Positions 38,420 to 51,726 of a stretch of DNA of 64,000 bases are shown piece after piece; the stretch's first letter is position 1, and each line of letters starts with the position of its first letter. The stretch is from Macrosoma leucophasiata (taxonomy: Eukaryota; Arthropoda; Insecta; Lepidoptera; Hedylidae), in contig JAWQUS010000010.1 of assembly GCA_036365455.1 (NCBI GenBank), positions 24,290,501 to 24,354,500 on the forward strand, given 5' to 3'. The translations under genes were made by a program, and so were the position numbers. The notes beneath the pieces are model-generated. The model was given only the letters and a program-made list of their open reading frames with translations. It did not search any database and was not told the DNA's origin.

Positions 38420-40700
38420 TCGACCCGCTGGGAATGGCAGAACAATAGATTGTGGACCTATGGGAAGCACCCGCTAGGTGCTAGCTTAACCTAGACCTAA
38501 ACTTCGCCCGCGCGGTAAATAATCAAGATTGATATAATGTATAATGAAGTTAGTTTACCTCCCTGTCAAATTTCAAATTACTGACATCTTAGGCCCAATT
38601 CAGCCGTATTGCAAAATTAGCAGAAGTCTGCTAACATAAAACAACCTGCCTGAAAAATGTCATCCTTGTGCGTCGGTACAGAGGTTTTCGATATTTTGTG
38701 AGACGTGACTTTGATGTTTTTTAAATTGTAAGATATATTACGCCATCATTCACAACAGTCAAACCATATACACCGTGATACCCATGCGATTACTCAAGCG
38801 ATATTAATATTTAAACTTGTATGCTCCAAGACAACAGATATAATACCTCAAACACACCAACCAAAAGTAAGGGTTTACCGCTTTGTGTTCTTTGTAACGA
38901 TATACTGCATTATTAAAAATGTCTCTTCCTCTTCGCTTGGTAAAAAATAAATGTACGAGTCGCAGTGAAATGGGTTGAGTGGTAGCTATCCTGGATGTGG
39001 CAATTGTCTTGAGTGGCTCAGAATTCTTGGCTCGGTTTTTGCTGGCATTTTTAAAGGACTCCGAAATTTCTTTATTCAGATCTTGTGATTTATTCAAATT
39101 GTCGACGAACGGGGTTTTTCGAGATGAAAGTTTACTTCACCAAAACGTTGAAGTATGATTTCATGTGAGAAAAAAGCGTTTGTAGGCAAGGTGTTTTACA
39201 TAAAACCAAATAAACAGCATCTTGCATACGTAAGTATGATAATATTATTTTGCTGTTTTTTTTGGCACCAACCTGGCAAGCATGCCATGCAGTGCAGCCT
39301 TCAAATTGATGAGAGATAAATACTGTGGTTCATTTAATTGAAACCTTAACATCTTTTGCCTCTGTGTCAGATTTAAGAAGATCGTTATCATCCAACTTGT
39401 AATACTGCACTGTATTACCGTATTCTCTTGACACGTACTTTGCTCTGAGGATGGTAATGCTGCCTTTATATTCTAAATAGAAGAAATAACAAATCCGTGC
39501 TGAAAAAAGCGTAAAATGTCATCTGTCATCAACGTGGACTAACACAATATTTTATGTAATGAAAATACATATTACATGTAATCATCGACGATAGTTGTGT
39601 TGAGTGGTCGCTGCATGTAATATACCATTTAAAAAATAAGCACTTAAAAATCAGATCGAAAATGACATCTGAGACATGACACTCGCAAATCAAAACTAAA
39701 AGTCAAACTCATAATATAGAGAAGTCTTTCAAGAATACGACATTTAAAATTGCAACAAATTATTTTTTTTAGTTCACAATTTTCATCAATAAGCGACCGA
39801 AAATATTAATAATGAAATGTGACGATTGAATGATCTTAAATACAAAAATAAACGCGAATGCAACCTATCCTAAAATTAAATACGAACCCTAGCCAAATCT
39901 TTTTAAGCACATCAATAACGTTATCAGTGACGATTAAATTATACTTTAAACACCCCTCTAACCTATTACGTGAACGTTTTCGTTGAAGTTTCAATTCGGC
40001 AGCGGTCGGGGCCCAGGTCGCTTTTCACGTGCCACCAAATACAGATTAAACATTCAACGACTTCGCATACACACTTAACCCTCATAAATATTCAGTGTAG
40101 ACCGCGCACAATCAATTCTTGCAGTTCCAAAGCTCGAAAGAAAAAGTGTTTGAACAACCCCATAATATGATATCAAATAGAGAACGAACGTTTGAATAAT
40201 ATATAAGGCAGGCTAATGTGAAAATTAAGCATGATGTTGCGATATTGATTTTAGACTATGCTCTTGTTAGAAGGGAATAAGAGATACCTATAGAAGTTTT
40301 AACTGTGAATTATTTGGTTTCAGTGAAGTTATTTGTGCGAATCTGTAGTAGAACAAAGACGTTGTTTCAAAATATCAAGCGAGAGAAATTGATCATAGCA
40401 GAGTTGTAAAAAGTCGATAGTAAACGAATTCTATTGGGCTCTCAACAGCCTAAACCGATGAAGTAGAGTAATACCGTCTCGAGACGTGCCGCCTTCATAA
40501 GTCCATTCAAAAAGTTAATAATCTTATTGGCACTTCGAAAGCTTAGTTTATTTTATTTATTGGTAATCCTACAGCGATACATAACTACTATAAGTACAGA
40601 ACAAAAAATCAAACAATGTGGCCAATCAAGGATTACACCTAAAATACATATATTATAATGATAAATACAGTGTTCAAGTTTTAATTTTAGATAAATTAAC
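38420..40700. other. Unassigned AT-rich sequence
   Basis: No gene was recognised. The minus-strand frame at 38804-39097 lacks motifs. A weak dispersed repeat (GGCAAGCATGCCATGCAGTG near 39280) has a faint relative near 50610. Confidence 0.5.
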
Positions 40701-40705
40701 AGCTC

Positions 40706-41045
40706 TGTGTGTGTGTCTGTTTGTGTGTGTGTGTGTGTATGCGCGCGTTGGTTGTGCTTGTTCTAGATAATTACAGTGTAATTTCATTATTTTCCTTTTG
40801 AGAGAAGCCTTAGACAGATGTAGTTTCGTTCATCACCACCCAAAAGCATCATACACGCAAGCATTATTTAAAGCATTAATTTCTTGTACTGGTGGTATAA
40901 CACATCACTGCGTTACGCGTTAATATACTTGACGCTGAATAGTAGCAGCGCAGCAACAGTGATGCAGGGAGACCTAAGTTGTTGTCTCTGTGTCTGTAAT
41001 GACTATTACTTGTTTTTGCCACCTTATTCATATAAAAATATAGAA
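40706..41045 (+). repeat. (GT)n tract and degenerate SINE copy 7
   Basis: 40706-40738 is a broken GT microsatellite. From 40890 a much-diverged, internally deleted forward SINE can be traced: ACTGGTGGTATAACACATCA, then AATATACTTGACGCTGAATA, then TTGCCACCTTATTCATATAA near the end. Confidence 0.5.
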
Positions 41046-41049
41046 CTGA

Positions 41050-42900
41050 AGTTTAATCAATACACATTGATCTTGATAAGAATTTAAAACCTAAATCTCA
41101 AACAACAAAACGTCTATCAAAAGGAACAACGTTGATGCAACAATGTCTTTTATAAGAAAGTCCGTCAAAGTCATTGTGTAATAGAAGTTTTATTACAAAT
41201 CCCCAAACAATGAGGAAGGAGAAAGACTAAAACAGGTGTAATCTTTACAAAGGAAACTTGGTCAAAGATGAAAGACGTACTACACGGGGATCTTACAAAT
41301 ACATTTAGCTCACAAACCGTAAGCCGTTGAAATACTTTTATCGCGGAGTACAATCGAAATAAAAATACTGACAACGCTCCTGCGGTTCTCGAATAGGTAT
41401 TTAAGAGGCAAGGAAGCGTTCGAGTTGCGATAACGCCAAATGCACAGTCCGATGGCTTCCACAATGCCCGTTTTTCTTGGTCATTTAAATATTAAAATTG
41501 CATTACATTCTAAACAGCGTTTAAAGTGGGCTGAACTCTTGAAGATTATTCCGGGGTGCTATGAAACGAGAAAAAAAACATGAGCACTTGAAAAATTAAG
41601 ACGGAAAATTGCAAATCCTCAAGGTTACCCTTAAGACATAAAATGGGGTGTTTAAATTGTTAAAATCGTTTAGTTCGTATGATGTATTTAAGAAGAGAAA
41701 AATTTTGGTGAATTCGATGAACTCGAGTACGTAGACGTCAATTTTGACTACTTCTAAGTCTTTGATTATATACACGTCTAGATGGAGGATCTTAATTCAT
41801 AAACGTCCAAAAAAATATAAGTTAACAGTTAAATTGTAATGATTATAATGTAGTAATTCATGAAAGATATTATGTTCTGTTATTTGCATGCCAATTAAGT
41901 GGTGAAATATGAAAGGAAATTATTTTATAATGAAGATCTCATGTACTATATTTCTAGCAAATAAATAAATTAATTCAATAAATTCATTCATTCAATTCAT
42001 TCATTCATTCATTCATTCAACTGTTGGCTCATAACTTCGTTCCGCTCGCTCAGTAGCGATACTGTCATTGTAACGTGAACACGTCCGCGTCTATGCTTCC
42101 ATTATCATTATGACGATTTGCGCTATTAAAGTGTGCCGAAATTGCAAAAAAAGAATGAAAACATCTTAAAACATTTCTTATTATCGGTAACTACACTTTC
42201 CATAGTCCTAAATGTATCCCAGAAATATATCAGCAATATTTAATTTTACGTCGCATTTGTACGATTCATTGAACGCCATGTTTACTGTGTTGCCAGTTTT
42301 TGATTAAAAATCTTCCCGGAGAAATATCAAGTTACGAAATAAAATCTATGTAAAATATACGTATGTATAAACCTATATTTATTTTAAGAACCCCCAAAGA
42401 TAAAAGAGGGGTGTTCTAAGTTTGACGTGTGTATCTGTTTGTGAGTTTGTAAATTCCCAACTAGTAGATCAATTCCAGATTTTGATTTTGTTCTTAAAAA
42501 TGTATTTATTTTTCTCCACGGTAAAAGTAATTTACAGTAAGAACAAATAACTAGAAACGAGTAACTTAAGCTAATACACATACCAATACAAGTAAAAATA
42601 ACTAAAAACTAATACCTAAACCTACTGTGAGACGACCCGATGAATATCGTAATATTATTATGTCACACATTATGAAAAAATTGAACTCGACTAAAGCTAA
42701 TTTTCCCTATTTTTAGGGGAAAATTTCATAAGCAAGTAACATTTTCACCAGTTGAGTAGTGTGTGTAAAGCGAATAAAATATACGTACTAGTGTGTGTTA
42801 CACGCACACAAGGTTTTTCGAATTGGGACATTGTTTTTGCAGCGTTTGTAAGGCGACGCTCCATCTAGACGTGTAAATAATCAAAGTTCTAAGTATAGTG
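41050..42900. other. Unassigned sequence with an (ATTC)n tract
   Basis: 41982-42020 is an ATTC/TTCA microsatellite. Around 42385-42480 a stretch (GATAAAAGAGGGGTGTTCTA) looks like a common insect dispersed repeat. No gene seen. Confidence 0.45.
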
Positions 42901-42907
42901 CATAGTG

Positions 42908-43153
42908 CAGTGCTCAACAATAAATATTGCACGTCGAGCCCAGGAATGAGACTTCGGCTTATTTCGGGTCTGTAGATCTCATTCGCACCGTACCTATTTG
43001 ACGTTTGTCGATCATTTTGATCAAGTTTTGACCAATACCGGACTGTCAGTGCTTACGTAGGCAGTGTGTAACAGAGATAACGCTCTACGAAGCCGAAACG
43101 AGCCGATCGTCTCTTTCGCAGGCTCGATGTGCAATATTAATTGTTGAGTACTG
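42908..43153. mobile_element. MITE family A, copy 2 (246 bp)
   Basis: Same ends as 36507-36744 (CAGTGCTCAACAATAAATAT / GTTGAGTACTG) and very similar throughout, in the same orientation. The right flank is TA; the left flank is TG, so the duplication has decayed on one side. Confidence 0.7.
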
Positions 43154-43903
43154 TATTTCTATTTACAATTCTTCGAAATGGTAGCTTTCACCGCGTTAGC
43201 ATACAGATTGGTAATCGCCTAGTGGCAGTTTTGTCGCGGGACACTGCTGCCCATCCCGCGTTATTGTGTTTACTGTCACCTACTGGAATGGTTTGCCCAC
43301 CATTGTTAGATTTACTGACTTCACTAAGGGTAAAATTCTGCTACACTAGTGTGCGGTGGGGTCATATACCAACGCCTTCTTTTATGTGATACATACATTT
43401 ACAGTAATTTACAAATAAAATCTAGTAAGTAAAGAGAAAAATACAACTTTTTCAGTTTAAATGTCATGGGATTAATTAACTCCTACATCTTGTTGTTCAA
43501 AACTTTCCTTTGTTCGCCGTCTTATGTCAGAATGGGCAAAAGTTTGAGAAAATTTAAATGAAGTGTTGTGCAATATAAGCAAACATGTTTTAATTTTCCC
43601 CGCTCCTTCACATTTTCACCTTTTATGTTTCATTGCCGTATAAATATTATCGTTGGCGTAACGTTATGCTCGCTTTCATCTTTATTTAACACGATCCGGC
43701 TCCGTGTTTTATTTTCATGCAAATTATTAAAGATATTAATGCTTTATTTTTTAGGTTCACGTTATTTGAAGTTATATCACGTTATTCTTAGTAGGTAAGC
43801 TTTTTTGTTGAGTAGTTTTTGTCTGATATTTTGAGTGTTTTGTTTTGAATCATTTGAATATTTGGCTTTTATGTTTTTGTGAATGTCAAATTATAGATAT
43901 AAC

Positions 43904-43979
43904 GCCTCTTTACAAGAATACCGTGACATTTCATATAAATCGTTCTATATGAAATGTCACATTATTCTTGTAAAGAGGC
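43904..43979. repeat. Near-perfect 76 bp palindrome
   Basis: 34 bp arms (GCCTCTTTACAAGAATA then GTGACATTTCATATA) differ at two positions and close over an 8-base loop (AATCGTTC). It lies 10 bases from the tail of a reverse SINE. It has no coding capacity. Confidence 0.85.
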
Positions 43980-43989
43980 CATAAATATA

Positions 43990-44274
43990 TTTTTTTTATG
44001 TAATGGAAGTGGTAAACAAGCATGCAATTCACATTGATTTTAAGTGATGACTGCAGCCTATAGACCCTTACACAAAGACCAAGGTCAAACTGCAGATGCG
44101 TTACCACTCCTGAGACCTAAGGTTTTATGCCTCTGTGCCGGAAATTACAGGGCCGTACATTATCACCTGACTGGAACACGATAGTGCTGAACACTACCAT
44201 TTAGCGGCAAATATATCAGGTAATGCGGTGGTGCCTACACCCGCGAGCTCCGTCACTGGAGCTCTACCACCAGT
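43990..44274 (-). repeat. SINE copy 8, reverse strand, full length
   Basis: All family landmarks are present in reverse order, ending GGAGCTCTACCACCAGT. Confidence 0.88.
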
Positions 44275-44279
44275 AATAA

Positions 44280-45150
44280 TACAATAACAACGGTACGACG
44301 GATGATCATAGCGAAACTATTCCATTACCTTCAAGACACACGGTCCCATATGAGCTGCGGAAACTTAAAAAAAAATATTTTGTTCATGACATCGTGTATA
44401 AAGAAACCAAACCAAAGCTTATAGCGGTTCTGTTCGGATTCGCCATAAAAGATCACGGAACACCCGCAGGCTATGAACGATGTGACTTAAGCCTTTAAAA
44501 GAAAGAGAACTTTTATAGGAGCACTTTGTTGTCCGTCTGTCGGTCTGTCAAGACTTTTACGGACGGATGTAAGGAAGTATGCAATTGAAATTGAAAATTC
44601 AAAATTCAATACTCTTGGGGTTGTGAAAAAATAGACTCATAAGCCAATACAATGGTAAAATACGACCGTTATATATCTTTATACAAAACAAAGGAAAAAA
44701 GCCGCAAACCGTAAATTTTAAACTACTTTCTGCTTTCCACAAAAAGTCTCAAAACTTATTAACAACGTAATTTTTATTCTTTGTTTTATATTTGAAACTA
44801 CTGCCTTAAAATTAGGAAGAAAATACAGTAATTACGTATTTACGCAAAAAACGTAATAAAGTGTAGATTATTTATAATAAGATAAGAAAAACTTTAATTG
44901 GAGCCTCTACGCGCGAGTCCATCTCGCTCTTGCCCGCTTTTTTTCTGGTTCTTATTACTGAGACTGTGCCGCACACTAGGTAGGTAGGTAGGTGTATTGT
45001 AAATGCCATTCAACATACACAACACACTCAAAAATCCAAAACAACCCACATTTATACACACATTTTATATCTCTGAAAAACAAAATTAATTATTTGCTTC
45101 GGTGTGAGGATCAAAACCCAGCGATCGTCGCACAACACTATTTTATTCAT
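44280..45150. other. Unassigned AT-rich sequence
   Basis: No gene recognised. Around 44515-44600 a stretch with TTTGTTGTCCGTCTGTCGGT resembles a widespread insect dispersed repeat. Confidence 0.4.
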
Positions 45151-45164
45151 TTATTGTACTCTCT

Positions 45165-45445
45165 CATAGAGCAAAACTGGAGGGGAGCCATATGCAGGCT
45201 TTCCCCTCTGTCAAAGTACAAGCCCAAAGGCCTGTCGCCTAGATGTTTAAATGTGTGCGTGAAATTGTTTCTGTATTTGGTTAAAGTCAAGGTGTGAGTT
45301 TCGTATTAATAGACGAATTTGGTAGTGTGCTGTGTGTCGCACGCATTTCCCTTCGCAAAAAATGACAGACTGTTTTGCATCGGTAATTAACGCTATGGCT
45401 ACTCCCCTCCAGTCCGCCGCGGCCGGTGGCCCGTGTTGCTCAATT
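45165..45445 (-). mobile_element. Non-autonomous hAT-like element, copy B (281 bp)
   Basis: Reverse-oriented partner of 10005-10526. It is flanked on both sides by the identical 8-mer TACTCTCT (45157-45164 and 45446-45453). Ends are CATAGAGCAAAAC and GTGTTGCTCAATT; the outermost bases at the right have drifted. It lacks the ~200 internal bases of copy A. Confidence 0.75.
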
Positions 45446-45646
45446 TACTCTCTACATCTTATCACCTTAGTTAATTATAATTTGCAGGATCTTATAAATG
45501 GAAAGGAGTGCTGCCCGAAATAAGTGAGACCACTGGGCCAATGTGGTCTTAAATCATTTTTTTTAATTATCAAGCGCGATGTTTTTTAAAAATAAAACAA
45601 TCATTGTTATGTGCTATGAATTTAATGAGAGAATATAACATACTAG

Positions 45647-45785
45647 CTGACCCGGCGAACTAATTATTTTTTTCTGTAAACCTTCTCCTTCAACATTATA
45701 ACGAAAACGATTTATCTAATTGAGTACAATCCTTTGGATACGCGTATCATATATTTCGGCAATTCATTTTTATTTATATAAATTT
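45647..45785 (+). repeat. Interspersed repeat starting ACTAGCTGACCCGGCGAAC
   Basis: A widespread insect repeat opening, followed by CCTTCTCCTTCAACATTATA and a T-rich end. Class not determined. Confidence 0.4.
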
Positions 45786-45789
45786 CCTT

Positions 45790-46440
45790 TGTTTCAGGCA
45801 CAAGAAGTCTTCAATGTTGGCGGCAGTCTTTCCTGGCGATCGTGATCCTTGTCCAAATGGATGTTATGTCGGATTTTATTATTTGTTTCTAAGCTGACAA
45901 GAATGTTGATAGTACAAGATTTTAGGTTTTATGAAAATAATTTCAATTTCTTCAATTCCGTTTAATTATATCGAAATTGATATTTTATTCTTACATGGTC
46001 AAGGTTGGTCTGATCAATTTTTGAACTAAGTTGGTATAAAACTTCAAATTATTTCTCTCTGAGAGTAAATGAAATATCATTTTATTATTAAGGAAACTAC
46101 AAAGGGAATTAAGCAAAGAAAACTAAGATTGTTCAGGTCTATTATTTATTTTTATATTAATTCTGTATTAATATTTACTTAGTCCTTGAGTTTTCTGAAC
46201 TGTCCTCCTCTATAACATTTTTTAAAATTGACCAACCGGTAAATTTGTATTTAAACATTAGATTCTGATTTAATCAACGAATAAGTAATAAGGAAGAAGT
46301 GTAACCTGTATTAAAAAAAATAAACAACGTTTGTAAGACCATGTAAGGCTTACTAAAACTCGAGAACGATTGGACCGAATCAGCTTATTTTTATTTATTT
46401 TTTATTAGAAGTCGAAGGAATTAAAAACGAGTTTCATTTT
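45790..46440. other. Unassigned AT-rich sequence
   Basis: No feature recognised. Confidence 0.5.
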
Positions 46441-46452
46441 CCTATACATTTA

Positions 46453-46590
46453 CCCCCTTATTCATAAACGTATTTTAGCTAAAGTGTTGCTAATCTCTCC
46501 TTTGTCTTTTTCTATCCTGCACATTTGACAATGCAACATAAAATCAGCGTCATCTAAAACATATCTAAAGTAAGTTTATGAATAAGAGGG
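46453..46590. mobile_element. MITE-like element with CCCTTATTCATAAAC ends
   Basis: CCCCCTTATTCATAAACGTA at the left mirrors GTAAGTTTATGAATAAGAGG at the right; about 25 bp arms, total ~138 bp. A lone related end occurs at 63097-63127. Confidence 0.65.
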
Positions 46591-47065
46591 TCAGTTTGTA
46601 CCTGTCAAATCACTGACCCATTATTTATTTGTGAGGCAGTAAGTTTTCTCCGGGTCAGTTAGTCAATCATGGAAAGTGGTCCCAGGGTAGGTAACGATAC
46701 GCCGATATCGTACAATGTCATAATTGTTTAAGGGGGACGATCCAAAGTCACACCAACGCTCGATACAATTTTTGATTTTTTTTGATAAAATTTTTGTCTC
46801 CTTTGTATGTTATTTTATTTTTTATGGAACGAAAGTGACTTTTTTATTATGCTTTGTATGAGAGTTACTCTTTTTCCCAATTACTTATTCAAACTTCTTA
46901 GTATATTATTTGGTTAGATAAATAAAATATACTATCAATGTTTTAAAGCATTGTGACATATCATACTGAATCTTTAGAGTCATATCCTTCGTGTTAAAGT
47001 ACGTGAGTGAGAAATTTATATTTGTATCAAACGAGCCTAAGTTTCCCTTACAAACCGATGGTCCT

Positions 47066-47233
47066 ATGTATAATGCAATGGTTTTGCTGTTATTTATGTT
47101 CCTGCTAATGGTTGACGCATATTTATACGAAGCGAAAGCATCGGACGAGTCCAACGAAACAAATTTCAGAATTCTATTTGCGAAATCTTATGAAACCTTG
47201 CATAGTTGCCCGCGTCGAATCTCACAAGTCTGA
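47066..47233 (+). CDS. Possible small secreted peptide ORF
   Basis: An ATG at 47066 opens 55 codons starting MYNAMVLLLFMFLLMVDAYL, which looks like a signal peptide with a plausible cleavage after VDA, followed by a charged stretch and a single Cys before SCPRRISQV. Another short frame overlaps its end. There is no recognised family, no visible promoter and no conservation data. It might instead be part of a spliced gene. Weak call. Confidence 0.2.
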   Translation: MYNAMVLLLFMFLLMVDAYLYEAKASDESNETNFRILFAKSYETLHSCPRRISQV

Positions 47234-47329
47234 CAGAATCCTCAGAATGCTAGACAAATTCGGATTATGTCAAGGGATTGGGCGCGGCGAGTATAATTTC
47301 TTCATTGTTTACAAAAATGAGTGACTCTA

Positions 47330-48290
47330 ATTTTAAATGATTTAGGACGTTACTACGAAAAGCTGTAAAATCCACCACAATTTCCATGTAATAGCAGCAG
47401 CGTGACAGGCGTAAAGGAAATGGAAACGACTACTTTGACGCCGTCGATTCTTTCGGCGCGGTCGATTGTTTCAACGCGTTCGGCTTGGCTAAGTGTGCAG
47501 TCACCTTAAGTATATCCGAATAATATTGAAATATCCAATTTAATTTACATATTTTTTTAATGGAATTTTTGTACCTAGAAAAGGAATGGCCATACACCTT
47601 TTGCTACTTGGTTAGTAAAGGTTAAAGGTGTTGGGTAACCATTACCAGTCCTAAATAACTACCTAGTGGTTTTGCGGTATGATGATTGGCTGTTAGTCTG
47701 CAATAAATCATTTGGCATTTTGTAATTGATAATAAATGTATTATTATAGCGTAACTAACATAAAAAAGGCTGTCAAAATTAGTCTTTAAATTCCTCCTTA
47801 GTCCTTAAGAATAAAACGTTGTGAAAGCATACTACAATAATGCGTGTTTTTAGTTAAAATACAAAGTATAACATAAGACTAGAGCAACATGGAAATATAC
47901 AATTTTTATAGCTATAATAAACTTTCTTGAAAAGCAGAAATATAAACTGTAGACACAAACTACTGTCCGTAATAAATAATGAGAAGAAAATTCTTTAAAA
48001 CGGAAGTATCTTTGCAAAAACAAAGCATTTCACATACGGACCGTCGAAATATAAATAATACGAGTAGCATGTAAGAAATACCGAAACCATCGGACCTTAT
48101 CCTTTCATATTACCTCCTAATTAAATAACATGATCATGAATATTATTCACGGGTTAAACATACTCGTATATCTGTTCTCTTTATAAAGCTATCCACGAGC
48201 CACGACACGTTCTAATGACATTAATAAAAATATTCCTACTGGCAAAGATTTTAATGGACAAATTCTGAATAAAGAATGTTTGAATCTTGC
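47330..48290. other. Unassigned AT-rich sequence
   Basis: No feature recognised. Confidence 0.5.
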
Positions 48291-48297
48291 ATATTCT

Positions 48298-48583
48298 ACT
48301 GGTGGTAGAGCTCCAGTGACGGAGCTCGCGGGCGTAGGCACCACCGCATTACCTAATATACTTGCCGCTAAATGGCAGTGTTCAGCACTAACGTGTTCCG
48401 GTCAGGTAGTAATGTACGGCTCTGTAATATCCGGCACAGAGACATAACACCTTAGGCCTCAGAAGTGGTAACGCATCTGCATTTTGACCTTGGTCCTTGT
48501 GTGGGTGTCTATAGCCTGCAGTCATCACTTAACATCAATGTGAAATGCATGCTTGTTTGCCACTTACATTACATAAAAAAAAA
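48298..48583 (+). repeat. SINE copy 9, full length
   Basis: Close to the family pattern from ACTGGTGGTAGAGCTCC to ACATTACATAAAAAAAAA, including the 5' GAGCTCC-AGTGAC-GGAGCTC hairpin. Confidence 0.9.
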
Positions 48584-48589
48584 TTGCGA

Positions 48590-51480
48590 TGCTGATTATT
48601 AGAACCGAATTGGACTAGTCATAGTGAGTACTAATTTAATTACCCTTTCTAATTATAATTTAGATAATGTTTTCTTTTTTAGTTAAAACATTATACGCGT
48701 AGATAAACGAGCGGGTCTGCAAAATATGCAAAATTATTCATATGCTGGCTGTTCACCGTGGTTTAACCTACATTATGAAACAGTTTCTCTTAGGTCTCAT
48801 TACGTACATCGCCGCCCGGGTGCTATCCCATCTTCAATATCATTTGGACGATTACTGTCCTCCTAAGGTCTCGTCTCCGTTTGCCTTACAGTTAACTGTT
48901 TGCCTCTAGTTCACCTTCTTATACATTTTAAATGGAGTGTCCATACAGCGTTTACCTACTGTACACAGTTTGCAGCATTCCGCGTGTAAACTCATTCAGT
49001 GAGCAACTGAATGCGTCGAGTCCCAGTGAATGGTTTGCGGCTCACTTAGATCACTACGTCTCAGCGTTACGCGATCAGCTATAGTGGGGACTATGAAGGC
49101 ACGTAGTTGTGATTGCTTGCTACTGGTCAAGCGTTTCGCGGCTAATACACTACAGTTTGCCGCTCACACGATATACATTCGAGCAATTTTTGGTAAAATG
49201 TATTAAGGGTTTACATCATATAGGTACCTACTTATGAACAGTATAACAAGAAATGTTATTTTAATCTTTATATCTAAAGGGTTTTTAAAAATTGCTATTG
49301 TTATTTAAGTATTTTTCATACTTCAGAAGGTTTTGTTTTATGACTATATCTAGCTTTTAGGCAATAACATCTAATTCTGTATAAAGTCGTGGCTTGGGGA
49401 TAGTTCAACATACATTGATGTTTATTTTATCTTTGTACATTTAAATAAGTATACCTTTTAAATACAATTATGCGTCAACTAGGTGTATCATGATTTTGAT
49501 CAAGATTTTTACACGCATGTGATGTACGTTGTGTGAAATTGGAATAGTTATTTCATTCAAATGCATCCTCGTCGTAGGACTCAGAAATAGTTTTAGATTA
49601 TCATAATATTATTCATGGTTCCGTTTAACCTCACCGTTTCCATCTCGCATTTACATTTCATACGCAATGTACTCCTGTGCATTATGTCCTTCCAAGTCTA
49701 GTCTAGAATAGTTATATTTAAGCTACTAGTTCCTTGTTGCAATATACACAGCGTACGAAAATACAATATATCGTTTACCACATGGATTGATATTGTGTTG
49801 CCATTGAAGCAGCGACGAGTGAATTTTATCAGTGATAATAGTTGAAAAGTATATAAACCAAGTGGCCACCCCACTTGGTTTATATACCCGAAAGATACTC
49901 GTATTTAGGTTTAAGAGGTTGTTTTTTTTTCCAAATACTTACATGATACATGGCAATTAAATGAAGTTAGCCACAAATCAAATACAACAGATGAGATGAG
50001 TACTGATAAGACACGAAATAATTTTGATAGACTAATACAATGCGTATTTTGAGCTACAATATATATTTTCCTTTTTTTACTTGTCTTTGTATCAATGAAA
50101 ATGCGTCCTATCATTGTGTATAATTGCAGCAAGAATCTATTACCCCTATCTACTCACTATGGTGCCATGCTTCGCAATTAATTGTAACTGACTATGTGCC
50201 AAAATTACTTCCATTTATTGTGTAGAATGCACATGACAGATCCCTAAACTTTACTTTGGACTTGGTCATCATAAAAGTTTTGTCATTATGGGAGGAACCC
50301 TTGCTTAGAAAATTTAACATGAACTATTTTTTTCTTGTATTTTGAACAATGTTAGACTGACGATGTTAAGGCGATCTGATAATATTATCTGCATTCATTA
50401 TAAACTACAAGCAAACGGCTAGCGGGACGTATATGCAATGAATTTATTTATAGATGAAATTGACATTGCGATACATTTAGATATTTTTTGCGATTTAATA
50501 TTTCGTAATAAATATGAGATACGTATAAACTTTTTTTCAAAGGTATACCAAAGTGCTTGCAACAACAGTTTGTATTAGTTATGAATGAAAACCGCTCGTA
50601 TCGCTGATGGCAAGCATACAGTGCAGTGTCTGTGAAGGATAAATTTATTTATTAGTTTTGAAAAAGGTACTAGAGTGGTACACCTTGCACATGTCAATAT
50701 ATTCTAGTATAATAAGGAGTCAACAGAAAAATTACACGCATCGTAAAAAACCTTATTTGACAGGTTTTTGTGATGTCATCAGCGAGATTATTTTGATTAG
50801 ATATTGATCCTAGCGTCGTTGGTTCAACCACGACAGAACAATATTTTTATGATCTACGGATATTAATTTCACATCTGATTGGATGTTTGTATATGTTGTG
50901 TGTATGTATAACGGCACTTAGAGTGTCACAGTATATTATTTACAATTTATTAACTGTTCTGTTATCATCTTTTCTTATGTGTAAATTTATTTTGTATAAA
51001 AAGAAACTAATAAAGAAAATTTAAAAATACGTTTGCTATACTATAACTTTTATGCACCCCCGTGATCTCGCCTGCTGTATGTTCGTACCTTTAGAATTTA
51101 ATTAAGTTTTATCGTAAATGAACCGCTCAAATCAATGTCAACCAAAAATTAGTTTATATATTTTGAACCACATTAGTATATTCGATATAGCTTGCCCCTC
51201 ACGCTTATTGAATATTTGTACATATTAAAATATTAAATTATGCACAATATTAATACATTTTAACGATTATATAACTTCATCATTAATATTGTTAATAACC
51301 CTAATATAGATAATTGTATTGATGTAAAAAAGTGTATCTTTTATTGAAAATAAGAGATATATCATTAGGCTAAACTTATGTTTACAAACCTTTATTGTAC
51401 AGAATTATAATATGATTGTGCGGTTTGATGATGTAAATAAGAACATTAAATAAATTAGTATAAAATATTATATTGTGTTT
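48590..51480. other. Unassigned AT-rich sequence
   Basis: Apart from the hairpin at 49849-49887, I see no gene, RNA or repeat that I can name in this 2.9 kb. Confidence 0.5.
49849..49887. repeat. Perfect 17 bp inverted repeat
   Basis: GTATATAAACCAAGTGG, a CCACC loop, and its exact reverse complement. No coding context. Confidence 0.85.
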
Positions 51481-51483
51481 TCC

Positions 51484-51726
51484 TTTTTTTATGTAATGAA
51501 GGTAGCAAGCAAGCATGCAGTTCACATTGATGTTAAGTGATGACTGCAGCCTATAGACACTCGCACAAAGACCAGAGGCAAAATTCAGATGCGTTGCCCC
51601 CTGAAACCTAAGGCGTCATGTATCTATGATAGTTATTACGAGGCCATATATTACCATCTAACTGGATTTAGCGGCAAGTTTATTAGGTAATGCAGTGGTG
51701 CCTACGACCGAGAGCTCTACCACTAG
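51484..51726 (-). repeat. SINE copy 10, reverse strand, internally deleted
   Basis: Tail, GACTGCAGCCTATAGACACT block and 5' end (GAGAGCTCTACCACTAGT) are present; about 40 bases of the middle are missing. Confidence 0.8.

Noticed and set aside
41171..41464. Minus-strand frame of 97 codons
   Set aside because: No recognisable domain, no splice context, no homologue recognised.
46906..47154. Minus-strand frame opposite the small secreted-peptide candidate
   Set aside because: No motif; the plus frame has the more plausible signal-like start.
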